This document shows positions 1 through 9,712 of a stretch of DNA of 64,000 nucleotides, one piece after another. The DNA is from Photobacterium sp. JCM 19050. Lineage in GTDB: Bacteria; Pseudomonadota; Gammaproteobacteria; Enterobacterales; Vibrionaceae. The notes beneath the pieces were generated by a model. The model was not told the DNA's origin, ran no database searches, and saw only the letters and a program-made list of their open reading frames with translations. Position 1 is the stretch's first letter. Each line of letters begins with the position of its first letter. The position numbers were made by a program, and so were the translations under genes. The stretch is taken from the NCBI GenBank assembly GCA_001310455.1, contig BAXG01000012.1, positions 1-64,000 on the forward strand. Reading direction: 5' to 3'.

Positions 1-14
1 TGGCTTGGGTATAA

Positions 15-176
15 AGGTGCGAGAGTTTCTATAAACACAGTCGTTTCAGAAAACACGGTCGTTTCAGTAAACACACAGCCAGTAAGGGAAAATTGCACAT
101 CGGTTACTGCAAGGTTTGGGATGTGGGTCGCCTGAAGTGCTCGTTTGACGCTTTATGTATTGATAGTCTTATCTAA
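15..176 (+). other. Possible C-terminal end of an upstream gene with an 18-bp tandem duplication
   Basis: The frame read from 15 is open until a TAA at 174-176 and has no start codon, so it could be the end of a gene lying left of the window. It contains an imperfect 18-bp direct duplication (33-50 and 51-68), followed by a partial third copy from 69; in this frame the units read KHSRFR, KHGRFS and KHTAS. No family is recognised. It may equally be non-coding sequence. The next gene starts at 232. Confidence 0.2.
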
Positions 177-231
177 TATCCGGACGTGCAACTTTCGGAT
201 CAAATGTGACTTTATAATTAGGGATAGTGAA

Positions 232-1000
232 ATGTGTCGATGGCTTGCTTACCGGGGAAAGGGAATATATCTGGATGAATTGTTGTACAAGCCTGAGCGT
301 TCACTGGTTCACCAAAGCCTTGAGGCCGCGAAAGCGGTAACAGCTGTAAACGCCGATGGATTTGGCCTCTGTTGGTATGACAACCGGGACTTTCCGGGAA
401 CCTACCATGAAGTCCTGCCTGCATGGAGCGACCAGAATCTTCGGTCGCTGGCTCACCATATCAACTCTCACTGTTTTATGGCGCATGTGCGTGCTTCTAC
501 CGGCGCCAATACGTCCCGTACCAATTGCCATCCGTTTGTTTACCGAGACTGGGCGTTTATGCATAACGGGCAGATCGGTGAATTTGAACGGGTCAGGTAC
601 AGGCTGGAACGATCACTACCGGAAACCTTGTTCCTTGAAAAGAAAGGGCAGACGGACAGTGAACTGATTTTCTTGTTAATGCTTAAAAACGGGCTGACTG
701 AAAACCCCTATGAGGCAATGAACCAGACGGTGAGGGAAATAGAACTCGCCATGCAGGAGAGGGGAGTGAAAGAGCTTCAAAGCATCAATGTGTATCAGCG
801 ATGGGGAATGCTTCTGGGGGATGAGGTACAGCTCCCATGCCTGTCCGCCACCATCACTTTATTACTGCGAGTTGGATGATGGAATCGTGTTGTCTTCAGA
901 ACCACTGCAAGAAGATCACTCTTGTTGGAAACCGGTTCCTCCGCAGTCGCTTATCAAGGTATATGGCAACAAGCACGTTGAGTTGGCAAAGCTGAAATAA
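232..1000 (+). CDS. Class II glutamine amidotransferase, YafJ-like (frame broken near 788)
   Basis: A predicted Ntn-type glutamine amidotransferase domain protein of the YafJ/GATase_4 group, cytoplasmic, substrate unknown. ATG at 232 gives MCRWLAYRG, placing the catalytic Cys2 at the N-terminus after Met removal, as in the family; upstream in-frame starts would bury it. The signatures NADGFG, HVRASTG and NCHPF followed by MHNGQIG are all present. Near 788 the reading frame changes (SINV to CISDGE). Restoring one GT dinucleotide in the GTGTG stretch rejoins it into about 256 residues ending KHVELAKLK. The second part carries the expected RYSS and LSSEPL segments, so the gene is probably intact and the break a sequence error. 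It stands alone, followed by a short AT-rich gap. Confidence 0.85.
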
Positions 1001-1155
1001 TTTAATTTATTGATAATATGAAGAAAATATCTGTTTGGAAGCTTTTCTTTACAGATTTTTCTTTATTATGAGTCTCTGCTCATAGGGGCAAAAGTCGTCA
1101 CCTCACTGCAAGGCATCTAGCCTGAATAGTAGTGCAGCAGTTTACGAGGTGACCC

Positions 1156-1791
1156 ATGAATCATCACGATTACCTTATGCAGCTTAACCACATCAGCCCT
1201 GAAGCGGTACACCAGCTTGAACCCTCTTTCGGGTGTCTCCCTACCACCCCCTACGCAGATGGCGAGTACCGTCTCAGACGCTACTCGGTTGTCCGTATGT
1301 ATGGCGAAGAAATCCGGCATATGCCGCACCATTCTTTCGTTCAATCTGAAGACATCAACCACCACCAGGGTGGGGTGCTACGGGACTTCGAAGAGATAGA
1401 GGAAGATGTGCTGCTGTCTGAAGGGATGGCGGAGATGTGCCGTGTCTTTAAGGAGCAAAATGGGATTGATGATGACCAGGACATAGAAATCCACCAGATG
1501 CGGATCATCACCTTGGATGAAGTAACCCCGGTATCCCCGGAAGGAATTCACCAGGACGGCTTCGACCACATCGCTATTATCGCCATCGAGAGGGACAATA
1601 TCCAAGGCGGTGAGATCATGGTTTACCGGGACAAAACTGAACAACCCTTCTTTTCAATGCCAATGGACAAGGGCGATATGGCGTTGATTGATGATCACGC
1701 TCTCTGGCACAACGCCAACCCGATTCGCCCTCTCGATCCATGTCGGCAAGGACATCTTGATGTCTTTGTGTTGACGACCCGAACCCGATAA
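1156..1791 (+). CDS. 2-oxoglutarate/Fe(II)-dependent oxygenase family protein (PF10014-like)
   Basis: A predicted soluble non-haem iron oxygenase of 211 residues. The iron-binding facial triad is visible as H-x-D in EGIHQDGFDH (around residues 136-142) and a distal His in ALWHNANPI (around 184-190). This layout, with an Arg-rich segment after the distal His, fits the 2OG-Fe dioxygenase family that includes the L-isoleucine 4-hydroxylases, so a free amino acid or other small metabolite is a reasonable but unproven substrate. ATG at 1156 is preceded by a GAGGTG ribosome site (1147-1152). There are no obvious partner genes. The family call is firmer than any substrate. Confidence 0.75.
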   Translation: MNHHDYLMQLNHISPEAVHQLEPSFGCLPTTPYADGEYRLRRYSVVRMYGEEIRHMPHHSFVQSEDINHHQGGVLRDFEEIEEDVLLSEGMAEMCRVFKEQNGIDDDQDIEIHQMRIITLDEVTPVSPEGIHQDGFDHIAIIAIERDNIQGGEIMVYRDKTEQPFFSMPMDKGDMALIDDHALWHNANPIRPLDPCRQGHLDVFVLTTRTR

Positions 1792-2052
1792 CAATCGGAC
1801 TGGTCTATGAGCATTCTGACTGGTTGAAATCATTCATTTTGCGCTTTGGACTGAGTGATTTCGCCAGTGTCACCCCCGGCTAATGTGACCCGGATGTTAC
1901 CCGCCTGCCGTTATATTTCCTTTGTTACGTCCCCCAAGCAGATTGCGTGTCGGTATCGTGGATAAATGTTGGGGAAATCCTGACATTGGAAATCATGAAA
2001 GCGTGATATTCTTCACGGTTTCATAATTCCTATAAGTAAGAGCGTTCAATTA
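1792..2052. other. Intergenic region upstream of the OmpV-like gene
   Basis: 261 bases without an open frame that looks coding. It presumably carries the promoter and 5' leader of the outer membrane protein gene at 2053. No convincing operator or riboswitch was recognised. Confidence 0.4.
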
Positions 2053-3426
2053 ATGCGCAAGAATTTCATTGCTCTGTTTGGAGCAGTGGCCAGTTTTTCT
2101 GTTAATGCTCACGCAGAGATTTCGACAGCAGACACCACAGCAACAGATACCCCTGAATACAGTGAAAGCCAGACGGTTTACCCCGAGCAAAACTGGGGTT
2201 TGGCGGGCGTGTTTCGTACTTCCACGATGCCGTACCGTACCTCGATACTGGGTGTGAATTCTGATGAATCAGATACCGTGACCAGTTTTATCCCGATGAT
2301 GTTCTATGAGGGAGAGAATGTCTTTATTCGAGGAACTGAAGCCGGTGCTTACCTTTGGAAAGAAGACAAATGGGACACCAGCGTAATTGGCCGCCTCCAT
2401 TATGTGGACATTCCAAAACAATTCCAGAATGCAGTAGGCGGGGACACCACTGACTTTGGCCTGCAGACCCGTTACCGTTTGGATAAAGATGTCACCGCAA
2501 ACCTGGATCTGCTTTGGGATGAAGATGCCCGCTTCCATGCTGAAGTAGGTGTAACCAAGAATATCCATAGCGGTAACTGGTTTATCCAGCCTCAGCTGAC
2601 TGCCCGCGTGAAGTCCTCAAGTTACAACAATTACTACTACTCCATTAACGGTATCGGCGATGACATCGGCGCAGGTGTAGATCTTAAAGCCGGGGTTAAA
2701 GGCCGTTATCACGTTGCATCCAACTTCTATCTGGTAGGCGGCGCTTACGCAACGCTGTTTGAGAAAGAGCTGCGTGATTCCCCAGCCATACAGGCTCCGG
2801 GCCAGTTGGAGTTGTATACCGGTATTGCATTCTTCAACAACCAGGATGAACCCCGCAAGACCAGTATTAAAAACCGGCCATACCTGCGTATTGCTCATGG
2901 TTGGGCGACACCTTCCAATATCGGGGATATCCTCGGTGGCAAGATTGAAGACGATAAGTACGACAACCAAATGACGTCCGTATTCTACGGTTACCCGCTG
3001 ACCGATGAACTGTTTGGTTTGCCGATTGATGTGTACCTGACACCGGGTGTGGTCTGGCATTGGTCTTCAAAAGTGCAGTCTTCTACCCAGGAACTGGTTA
3101 CTGCAATTAAGGCTTACTATAACTTTGACTGGCCTACCAAATGGCGTTTCGGTCTGGCAGAAGGTTTGTCGTTTGCCCGTAATATTACCTATATCGAACA
3201 AGCTGAAATGGACAAGAAGGGTTACCGCCCAAGTCATCTGCTCAATTACCTCGACTTCTCTGTCGATGTGAACGTGGGGGATCTGTTTAACCAGCGTGAG
3301 CTTGATAATGTGTGGTTGGGTTATTCAATTCACCACCGCTCGGCGATTTTCGAAACTGCGTCGCAGTTTGGCCGTATCAAAGGTGGAAGCAACTACAACA
3401 CCTTCTACGTACAGTTTTCGTTCTGA
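2053..3426 (+). CDS. MipA/OmpV family outer membrane protein
   Basis: A predicted outer membrane beta-barrel of 457 residues. Residues 1-21 form a signal peptide (MRKNFIALFGAVASFSVNA, cleavage near AHA-E). The rest is rich in alternating aromatic and polar residues and ends in a C-terminal aromatic (YVQFSF), the usual signal for barrel assembly. The motifs GIAFFNN and DVYLTPGVVWH, and the late LGYSIHHRSAIFE, fit MipA/OmpV proteins. Family members include the MltA-interacting scaffold MipA and Vibrio OmpV, so a role as a porin or murein-machinery partner is possible. It is longer than typical OmpV (about 250-280 residues). A bidirectional terminator lies directly downstream. Confidence 0.85.
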   Translation: MRKNFIALFGAVASFSVNAHAEISTADTTATDTPEYSESQTVYPEQNWGLAGVFRTSTMPYRTSILGVNSDESDTVTSFIPMMFYEGENVFIRGTEAGAYLWKEDKWDTSVIGRLHYVDIPKQFQNAVGGDTTDFGLQTRYRLDKDVTANLDLLWDEDARFHAEVGVTKNIHSGNWFIQPQLTARVKSSSYNNYYYSINGIGDDIGAGVDLKAGVKGRYHVASNFYLVGGAYATLFEKELRDSPAIQAPGQLELYTGIAFFNNQDEPRKTSIKNRPYLRIAHGWATPSNIGDILGGKIEDDKYDNQMTSVFYGYPLTDELFGLPIDVYLTPGVVWHWSSKVQSSTQELVTAIKAYYNFDWPTKWRFGLAEGLSFARNITYIEQAEMDKKGYRPSHLLNYLDFSVDVNVGDLFNQRELDNVWLGYSIHHRSAIFETASQFGRIKGGSNYNTFYVQFSF

Positions 3427-3440
3427 TACCTCGATAAAAG

Positions 3441-3474
3441 AAAGCCCATTACCGCGGTGTAATGGGCTTTTCCG
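3441..3474. terminator. Bidirectional rho-independent terminator
   Basis: An 11-bp inverted repeat (AAGCCCATTAC / GTAATGGGCTT) with a CGCG-containing loop sits between the convergent OmpV-like gene and azoR. T-rich tracts are present on both strands, so it probably serves both. Confidence 0.85.
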
Positions 3475-3513
3475 TTTTGGAAGCGGAATAAAATATGAAG
3501 AAGAGAGACAGTA

Positions 3514-4104
3514 TTACAACGCAATAGCCTTCAGCGATGCTTCGGCGTCAGCGAGGGATTTTTCCTGGTAATCCGGCCCCATTGCCAGTGCTTCGCTGTA
3601 AACCACGCTGACATCCGTCATACCGACAAACCCCAGTACAGTTTTCATAAAACCGACGACGTGATCGTTTGGCGTGTCCTTGTGGATTCCACCACGGGTC
3701 GTTACCAATACGACTTTCTTACCGGTCAGTAAGCCCTCTGGACCACTTTCGGTATAGCGGAAAGTCACACCTGCCCGTGCGATAAGGTCTATCCATGCTT
3801 TTAACTGAGCCGGAATGGAAAAGTTGTACATTGGGGCAGCAATAACGACTACATCGCTTTGCTCCACTTCGGCAAACAACTGATCTGAGAGAGCATTGAC
3901 TTCCTGCTGGCGGGTCGAAAGGTTTTCACCACCACGAAGACCCATAACCAGTTCGCCATCGAGCATTGGAAGTGGATTGGCGGCAACATCGCGTTCAATG
4001 ATGCTGGTGGTGCCGTGTAGCTGATTAACATAGTTATCAATCAATTTATTCGAAGAAGAATAATCGCCAAGAATGCTTGATTTAATGACCAGTACATTTG
4101 CCAT
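3514..4104 (-). CDS. azoR: FMN-dependent NADH-azoreductase
   Basis: A flavodoxin-fold quinone/azo reductase of 196 residues, cytoplasmic, which uses FMN and NADH to reduce quinones and azo dyes. The N-terminus [20 protein letters not shown] holds the FMN phosphate-binding loop, [18 protein letters not shown] is the family signature, and TTRGG is the second flavin contact. I chose the ATG at 4104 because an AGAGAG ribosome site precedes it; the upstream in-frame codons add nothing conserved. It is transcribed alone towards the terminator shared with the OmpV-like gene. Confidence 0.93.
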   Translation of the reverse strand: MANVLVIKSSILGDYSSSNKLIDNYVNQLHGTTSIIERDVAANPLPMLDGELVMGLRGGENLSTRQQEVNALSDQLFAEVEQSDVVVIAAPMYNFSIPAQLKAWIDLIARAGVTFRYTESGPEGLLTGKKVVLVTTRGGIHKDTPNDHVVGFMKTVLGFVGMTDVSVVYSEALAMGPDYQEKSLADAEASLKAIAL

Positions 4105-4521
4105 GTGAATACTCTCTCTATACAAAACTGGAAGTTGGAAGGGATGGTTCTCCCCCTTATCAATATGGTTTCATCTTATGAAGAATTACTTTTTGGTGAT
4201 AGCTGAAAAATCCGTCTCAATTGTTCGGAAAAATTGAATAAGACCGGTCCGTTTGAAACTGACATCTCCTGATACAGATTTCTCTTGCTTAGAAAAGCGA
4301 AAATATTGAATCAAAATGCAATCAATGTTTCCAAATATGAATTCTTTGAATGCTCAAAAGTGATAAGTGCGCTGCAATTGTCCAACAAATATCACTGTAG
4401 TCTCCATGTGAAGCTGATCGAAAAGCACTGTTTTTCAGGGTGTTACGCACTCTTTTTGTGCCTGGAAAATGGATGATCAGCAGAAACAGGATGTTCGGCA
4501 GTTTTTTGGAGAGTTATTTCA
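4105..4521. other. Intergenic region between divergent azoR and yidE
   Basis: 417 bases, AT-rich, with no supported gene. It should contain the divergent promoters of azoR and the YidE-type transporter. A short open frame at 4285-4476 has no ribosome site and no recognisable features. Confidence 0.5.
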
Positions 4522-6179
4522 ATGAGCGATGTCGCACTCACTATCAGCATATTGTCGCTGGTTGCAGTGCTTGGTTTATGGATTGGAAACTGGAAAATTT
4601 ACGGTGTAGGTCTGGGAATTGGGGGAGTGTTGTTCGGTGGCATTGCCGTTGGACACTTCGCCGGGATGTATAACATCCAGCTTGAGTCTCATACCCTTCA
4701 CTTTATACAGGAATTCGGCCTGATTCTTTTTGTCTACACCATAGGTATACAGGTCGGTCCGGGCTTTTTTTCTTCCCTCCGTAGTTCCGGGTTAAAGTTA
4801 AACGGCTTTGCCGCTTTGGTTGTTCTTATTGGTAGCCTTGTCGCTATCGCCATAAATAAAGTTGCCGATGTGCCCCTTGAAGTGGTGCTGGGCATATTCT
4901 CCGGTGCGGTAACTAACACGCCATCCCTGGGTGCGGCACAGCAAATTCTGTCTGAACTCGGTGCCGGTGACGGATTACTGGATATGACTGGTATGGGTTA
5001 TGCCGTCGCGTATCCGTTCGGCATCTGTGGCATCCTGATTACCATGTGGCTGGCCCGACTGTTCTTCCGTATCAATATTGATAAGGAAGCTGAGGATTTT
5101 GACCGCCAGTCCGGTAAAGGCAAGTCAGATCTCCACACCATGAACGTGGCAGTGAGAAACACTAATCTGCATGGTCTGCCTCTTACAAAGATCCCGTCAT
5201 TCAATGACGGCGGCGTGATTTGTTCCCGTCTGAAACGTGGCGAAGAACTTCAGGTCCCAAACCCGGATACCGTGGTTCATGTCGATGACCTGCTGCACCT
5301 AGTCGGTGAAAAACTGGCGTTGGAAAAGCGCGTCTGGTAATCGGTGAAGAGGTAGAGGCGTCTCTGTCCACCCGTGGCACTGATTTGCGTGTTGAGCGCG
5401 TGGTGGTGACCAATGAGCAGGTGCTGGGCAAAAAGCTGAAACACCTTGATCTCAAGCAGCGCTACGATGTGGTGGTATCTCGCCTCAACCGTGCCGGTGT
5501 TGAACTGGTGCCTACCGGGGAATCCAGCCTGCAGTTCGGTGATATTCTGAACCTTGTTGGCCGCCCGGACGCGATTGAAGCTGTTATTGCCATTGTCGGC
5601 AATGCCAAGCAAAAACTGCTGCACGTACAGATGCTGCCGGTGTTTGTGGGGATTGGCCTGGGTGTGCTGGTGGGGTCTATCCCGTTTTACATTCCGGGCT
5701 TCCCGGCAGCGCTAAAGCTGGGTCTTGCCGGCGGCCCGCTGGTAGTGGCGCTGATCCTTGCCCGTATCGGCAGTATCGGCCGTATGTACTGGTTTATGCC
5801 GCCAAGCGCCAACCTAGCACTGCGCGAAATAGGCATTGTGCTTTTCCTTGCCGTGGTAGGGCTGAAATCGGGTGGTGGTTTCTTCGATATCCTTGTCGAC
5901 GGTGACGGTCTGTCCTGGATGGGATACGGAGTATTGATTACCTCCATTCCTCTGCTGGTGGTGGCGGCACTGGGCCGGATTGTTGGAAAGCTGAACTACC
6001 TGACTATGTGTGGCTTGCTCGCCGGGTCGATGACAGATCCACCGGCGCTGGCATTTGCCAACAGCCTTCACAGCAGTGGCGCAGCAGCGCTTTCCTATGC
6101 GACGGTTTACCCGCTGGTGATGTGCCTGAGGATATTGACGCCGCAGATTTTAGCTGTCCTGTTGTGGGTGGCGACATAG
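4522..6179 (+). CDS. yidE: YidE-type putative transporter with two RCK_C domains (frame broken near 5325)
   Basis: An inner-membrane protein of the aspartate:alanine exchanger (AAEx) family, about 552 residues after repair. It has the family layout: about five N-terminal TM helices, two central cytosolic RCK_C (TrkA-C) domains (around residues 190-380, with [16 protein letters not shown] and [14 protein letters not shown]), then about five TM helices. The motifs [20 protein letters not shown] and [11 protein letters not shown], with the mirrored [15 protein letters not shown] and [12 protein letters not shown], show the internal duplication. The frame breaks in an AAAA run at 5324-5327; one extra A restores [20 protein letters not shown], matching the family. 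The transported substrate of YidE is not established. Confidence 0.92.
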
Positions 6180-6200
6180 GGCATCACTGAGTCATACAAA

Positions 6201-6229
6201 AGAGCCCGGACAACTGTCCGGGCTCTTTG
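6201..6229. terminator. Terminator between yidE and nrdJb
   Basis: A perfect GC-rich hairpin (AGAGCCCGGAC / GTCCGGGCTCT) between convergent genes, followed by a short TTT on the plus strand and AAAA before it, giving a T run for the minus strand. Confidence 0.8.
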
Positions 6230-6273
6230 CTATTCACTTCTGCAGTGACCTGTTTATGGCACAGAACAGCATA

Positions 6274-6980
6274 TCAGCCGCACTTGGAATCGCCGCAGTT
6301 CAGGCAGGTCTGGCAACCGTCTTTTACCACAACGGCCTTGGAATGGCACTTGTAGCAAAGAGTAGCGTGAGGGGGAAGTTACCGGTGTCGGCGTCTTCCT
6401 CGACGTCTTCAACTTTGGCTTCTTCCACTTTCTTACCAGCCAGTTCAGCACGTTTTGCTTCCAGAAATGCTTTCTGGTGCTCATCCATTTCCGGGTTGGC
6501 AATCATACCGATTTCCATCAGGTGCTGTTCGATAACGTTACCGATTTCAGCGATCAGGGAAGGTACGTATTTTCCCTTGTTCCAGTAACCGCCTTTTGGA
6601 TCGAACACAGAGCGCAGTTCTTCCACCAGGAAAGTAATATCACCACCTTTACGGAATACTGCTGAGATGATGCGGGTGAGGGCAACAATCCACTGGTAGT
6701 GTTCCAGGCTCTTTGAATTAATGAAAATCTCGAATGGACGGCGCACTTCGTGCTCGCTGCCCTGGTTCAGGATTACGTCATTAATGGTGATAAACAGCGA
6801 ATGCTCAGAAACGTGCTCCGGTGTTTTCAGCTTGTATGTGGTGCCATACAGCATTTCCGGACGCGGCATTTCTTCATGCATGGTTTCCACAACAGGTGCC
6901 TGAGGTTCAGGCTGGGCTACCGGTTCGTCGTTTTTCTTTACTTTGTAAGCAACAATTTTGCTTTCGATTTTCTTAACCAT
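6274..6980 (-). CDS. nrdJb: NrdJb: C-terminal subunit of split class II ribonucleotide reductase (frame broken near 6372)
   Basis: About 235 residues after repair. It corresponds to the C-terminal TSCPD region of adenosylcobalamin-dependent ribonucleotide reductase and ends in a Cys-rich tail with two CxxC pairs (CYKCH and CQTCLNC), then the SKCG tail. In this family these cysteines re-reduce the active site. The body carries LFITINDVIL, the PFEIFINSKS segment and TRIISAVFRKGGD. The frame breaks in a run of five C (six expected), after which GNFPPHATLCYKCHSKAVV reads through to a TGA at 6274-6276. It begins 34 bases after the nrdJa stop, so the reductase is encoded as two polypeptides, as known for Pseudomonas aeruginosa NrdJa/NrdJb. 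Confidence 0.88.
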
Positions 6981-7013
6981 GTTTAAACCTGTCTATATCA
7001 CGCAATCTGCTGT

Positions 7014-9184
7014 TCAGAACTTACCGTAGTAGCCTTCTTTCAAGGCATCGTACAGGTTAGCAGCGGTGTGGATCTCGCCGTCGTATTCTACCTTATCGTT
7101 ACCCTTGGCTTCGAAGGTTGAACCGTTTTCCAGGGTGAACACATAAGTGGTGTTGGCCAGATCTTCTTCTTTTACCAGTACGCCCTGGAACACTTCCGGG
7201 TTGAAGCGGAATGTGGTGCAGCCTTTCAGGCCTTTTTCGTAGGCATACATGTAGATGTCTTTGAAATCTTCGAACGGGAAGTCAGTCGGTACGTTGGCTG
7301 TCTTCGAGATAGAAGAGTCAATCCAGCGCTGGGCAGCAGCCTGGACTTCAACGTGCTGCATTGGCTTGATGTCGTCTGCAGTGATGAAGTATTCCGGCAG
7401 CATTTCGTCCGCGTTGGTGGTGTAAGGCATTGCTTTCTCGTTCACCATCGCACGGTAAGCCAACAGTTCGAAGCTGAATACATCCACGCTTTCTTTCGAC
7501 TTCTTGCCTTCTTTGATCACGTTACGGCTGTAGTGGTGCGCAAAGCTAGGCTCGATACCGTTACTGGCGTTATTGGCTAGTGACAGTGAGATAGTGCCGG
7601 TAGGTGCAATAGAACTGTGGTGAGTAAAGCGGCCACCCACGGTTGCCAGTTCTTCTACCAGCGCAGGATCCACTTCGGCGACTTGCTGCATGTAGCGGCT
7701 GTAACGGGCGTGAAGTACTTTGCCTTTTACCATGTCACCCACCTTGATGCCGTCTTTTTCCATTTCCGGACGCAGACGCATCATTTTAGGGGTAACTTCA
7801 AATTCCTGCTCCAGAACCGGTGCAACACCTTTTTCTTTTGCCAGGTTAACGGCTTCGCGCCAGCCTGTCAGTGCCAGTTCCTGGGAAACCTGCTCAGTGA
7901 AGGCGACAGACGCTGGGCTACCGTATTTCATCTTCAGCATGGTCATGGTTGAACCCAGACCCAGAAAGCCCATGCCGTGGCGACGCTTGTTCATGATCTC
8001 AGCGCGTTGCTTTTCAAGAGGAAGCTGGTTGATTTCAACCACGTTGTCCAGCATACGGGTAAACACTGCAACAACCTTGCGGTAGGCTTCCCAGTCGAAC
8101 ACGGCGTTTTCAGTGAACGGGTCACGTACAAACTTGGTCAGGTTGATTGAACCAAGCAGACAGGCTCCGTAAGGAGGCAGAGGCTGCTCACCACATGGGT
8201 TTGTTGCCCGGATCTCTTCGCAGAACCAGTTGTTGTTCATCTGGTTGACTTTGTCGATCAGAATGAAGCCCGGTTCAGCGTAATCGTATGTGGACGACAT
8301 AATCACGTTCCACAGGTTACGCGCTGGCAACGTGCGGTAAATCTTACAGGCAACACGGCCTTCAGCGTCCTCAACCAGACCTTCTTTGGTTGGCCAGTCA
8401 GCCCAGACAATGCTTTCGTCATTGTTTACGTCCAGACCGTCAAGTTTGGCTTCTTTTGCGGTAACCGGGAAAATCAACTGCCAGTTAGCATCGGCTTTTA
8501 CGGCTTCAATGAATTCTTCGGTGATCAACAGCGACAAGTTGAACTGGCGAAGGCGGCCATCTTCCCGCTTGGCACGGATGAAGTCGACGATATCGGGATG
8601 ACGGATGTCCATGGTACCATCTGTGCACCACGGCGGCCACCGGCAGAAGACACGGTGAAACACATCTTGTCGTAGATATCCATGAACGACAGCGGGCCGG
8701 AGGTGTAAGCACCGGCTCCCGATACAAAGGCCCCGCGAGGGCGCAGGGTAGTGAAGTCGTAACCGATGCCACAGCCTGCTTTCAGTGTCAGGCCGGCTTC
8801 ATGGACTTTACCCAGAATGTCATCCATCGAATCCTGGATGGTGCCGCTTACGGTACAGTTGATCGTAGAGGTGGCTGGCTTGTGTTCAAACGCTCCGGCA
8901 TTTGAGGTGATACGACCTGCAGGAATAGCGCCATTGCGCAGTGCCCACAGAAAATCGTTGTACCACTTTGCGCGGACATTTTTGTTTTCCAGGTCGGCAA
9001 GGGCACGGGCAACACGTTTGAAGGTGTCATCCAACTCTTTGTCGATGGCATCGCCGTTTTTCGCTTTGAGACGGTATTTGCTGTCCCAGATTTCGAGCGA
9101 GGTTGGCTGGTACGGTACGGTAACCGCGTCTGAAGCTGTACTTTCGTTTGCTGACTTTTGTTTTGAGGATTGCATATTAGCCAT
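7014..9184 (-). CDS. nrdJa: NrdJa: catalytic subunit of class II (B12-dependent) ribonucleotide reductase (frame broken near 8618)
   Basis: About 723 residues after repair. It reduces ribonucleotides to deoxyribonucleotides using a thiyl radical generated from adenosylcobalamin and needs no oxygen. Signatures include the N-terminal GRITSNAGAF, the loop GCGIGYDFTTLRPRGAFVSG, and NPCGEQPLPPYGACLLGSIN, which holds the radical Cys and the Glu. Thr/Ser-rich phosphate-binding APTGTISL follows later. The frame breaks where GG should be GGG (8617-8620), restoring AQMGTMDIRHPDI. ATG at 9184 follows AAGGTG. The protein stops at YYGKF and the C-terminal Cys tail is supplied by nrdJb downstream. I saw no clear cobalamin riboswitch in the leader. 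Confidence 0.92.
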
Positions 9185-9399
9185 TGGAGTGCACCTTAGG
9201 ATCACACGAAGGTCTGTGAGATTGCAGGAGGGCGGATCAAACCACTAACTGCGTTGATCTTCAAGTCTTGACATAACGTTAGGAAAGGCTAAGGAAATAC
9301 TGGGTGGTTATGAATTAACCTGCTGTAATTGCGAGATAAATCAAGAAATAACCAGTTGTGTTAAAAAGTAATCAGTCGCACAATTTGCCCGAAATTTTG

Positions 9400-9428
9400 C
9401 TTGCGAACAGGGAAGCCCTGAATATAAT
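9400..9428 (+). promoter_or_regulatory. Candidate sigma-70 promoter for tRNA-Cys
   Basis: A -35-like CTTGCG (9400-9405) is spaced 17 bases from a perfect -10 TATAAT (9423-9428), followed by a GC-rich discriminator (GACCCTGCC). That layout fits a stable-RNA promoter about 20 bases before the mature tRNA. It is a sequence-based prediction only. Confidence 0.55.
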
Positions 9429-9455
9429 GACCCTGCCTTCCGGTAATACCCTAAA

Positions 9456-9529
9456 GGCGCGTTGGCAGAGTGGCTATGCAGCGGATTGCAAATCCGTGGA
9501 CCTCGGTTCGACTCCGGGACGCGCCTCCA
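9456..9529 (+). tRNA. tRNA-Cys (anticodon GCA)
   Basis: A 74-nt cloverleaf. The acceptor arm GGCGCGT pairs with ACGCGCC, the anticodon stem GGATT/AATCC encloses the GCA anticodon, the T loop GTTCGAC is canonical, and the discriminator base is followed by an encoded CCA (9527-9529). No tRNA neighbours are visible, so it is a single-gene unit. Confidence 0.97.
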
Positions 9530-9712
9530 TTTCTCTTCCTTGTCATTATTCTGTTTTACAAAACTGGTACAACAGGTTCTACACTGTTACAGGTTGCTTT
9601 TTCTAATCAACTGTTAATAATGTGTTACGCGAATGCGAGGCACACCAGACAATTTTCTCTTGTGCATACTCTCCCCGCTGTTCGAAGTAACCAAAAAAAG
9701 GAATGCAAGTTT

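Noticed and set aside
4285..4476. A 63-codon open frame between azoR and yidE
   Set aside because: No ribosome site, no similarity recognised, and it lies in an AT-rich promoter region.
9185..9399. A cobalamin riboswitch or NrdR boxes upstream of nrdJa
   Set aside because: I looked for the B12-box and for paired NrdR palindromes and saw neither convincingly.
9470..9712. An N-terminal extension of the HAD hydrolase
   Set aside because: It would begin inside tRNA-Cys; motif I starts right after ATG 9713.
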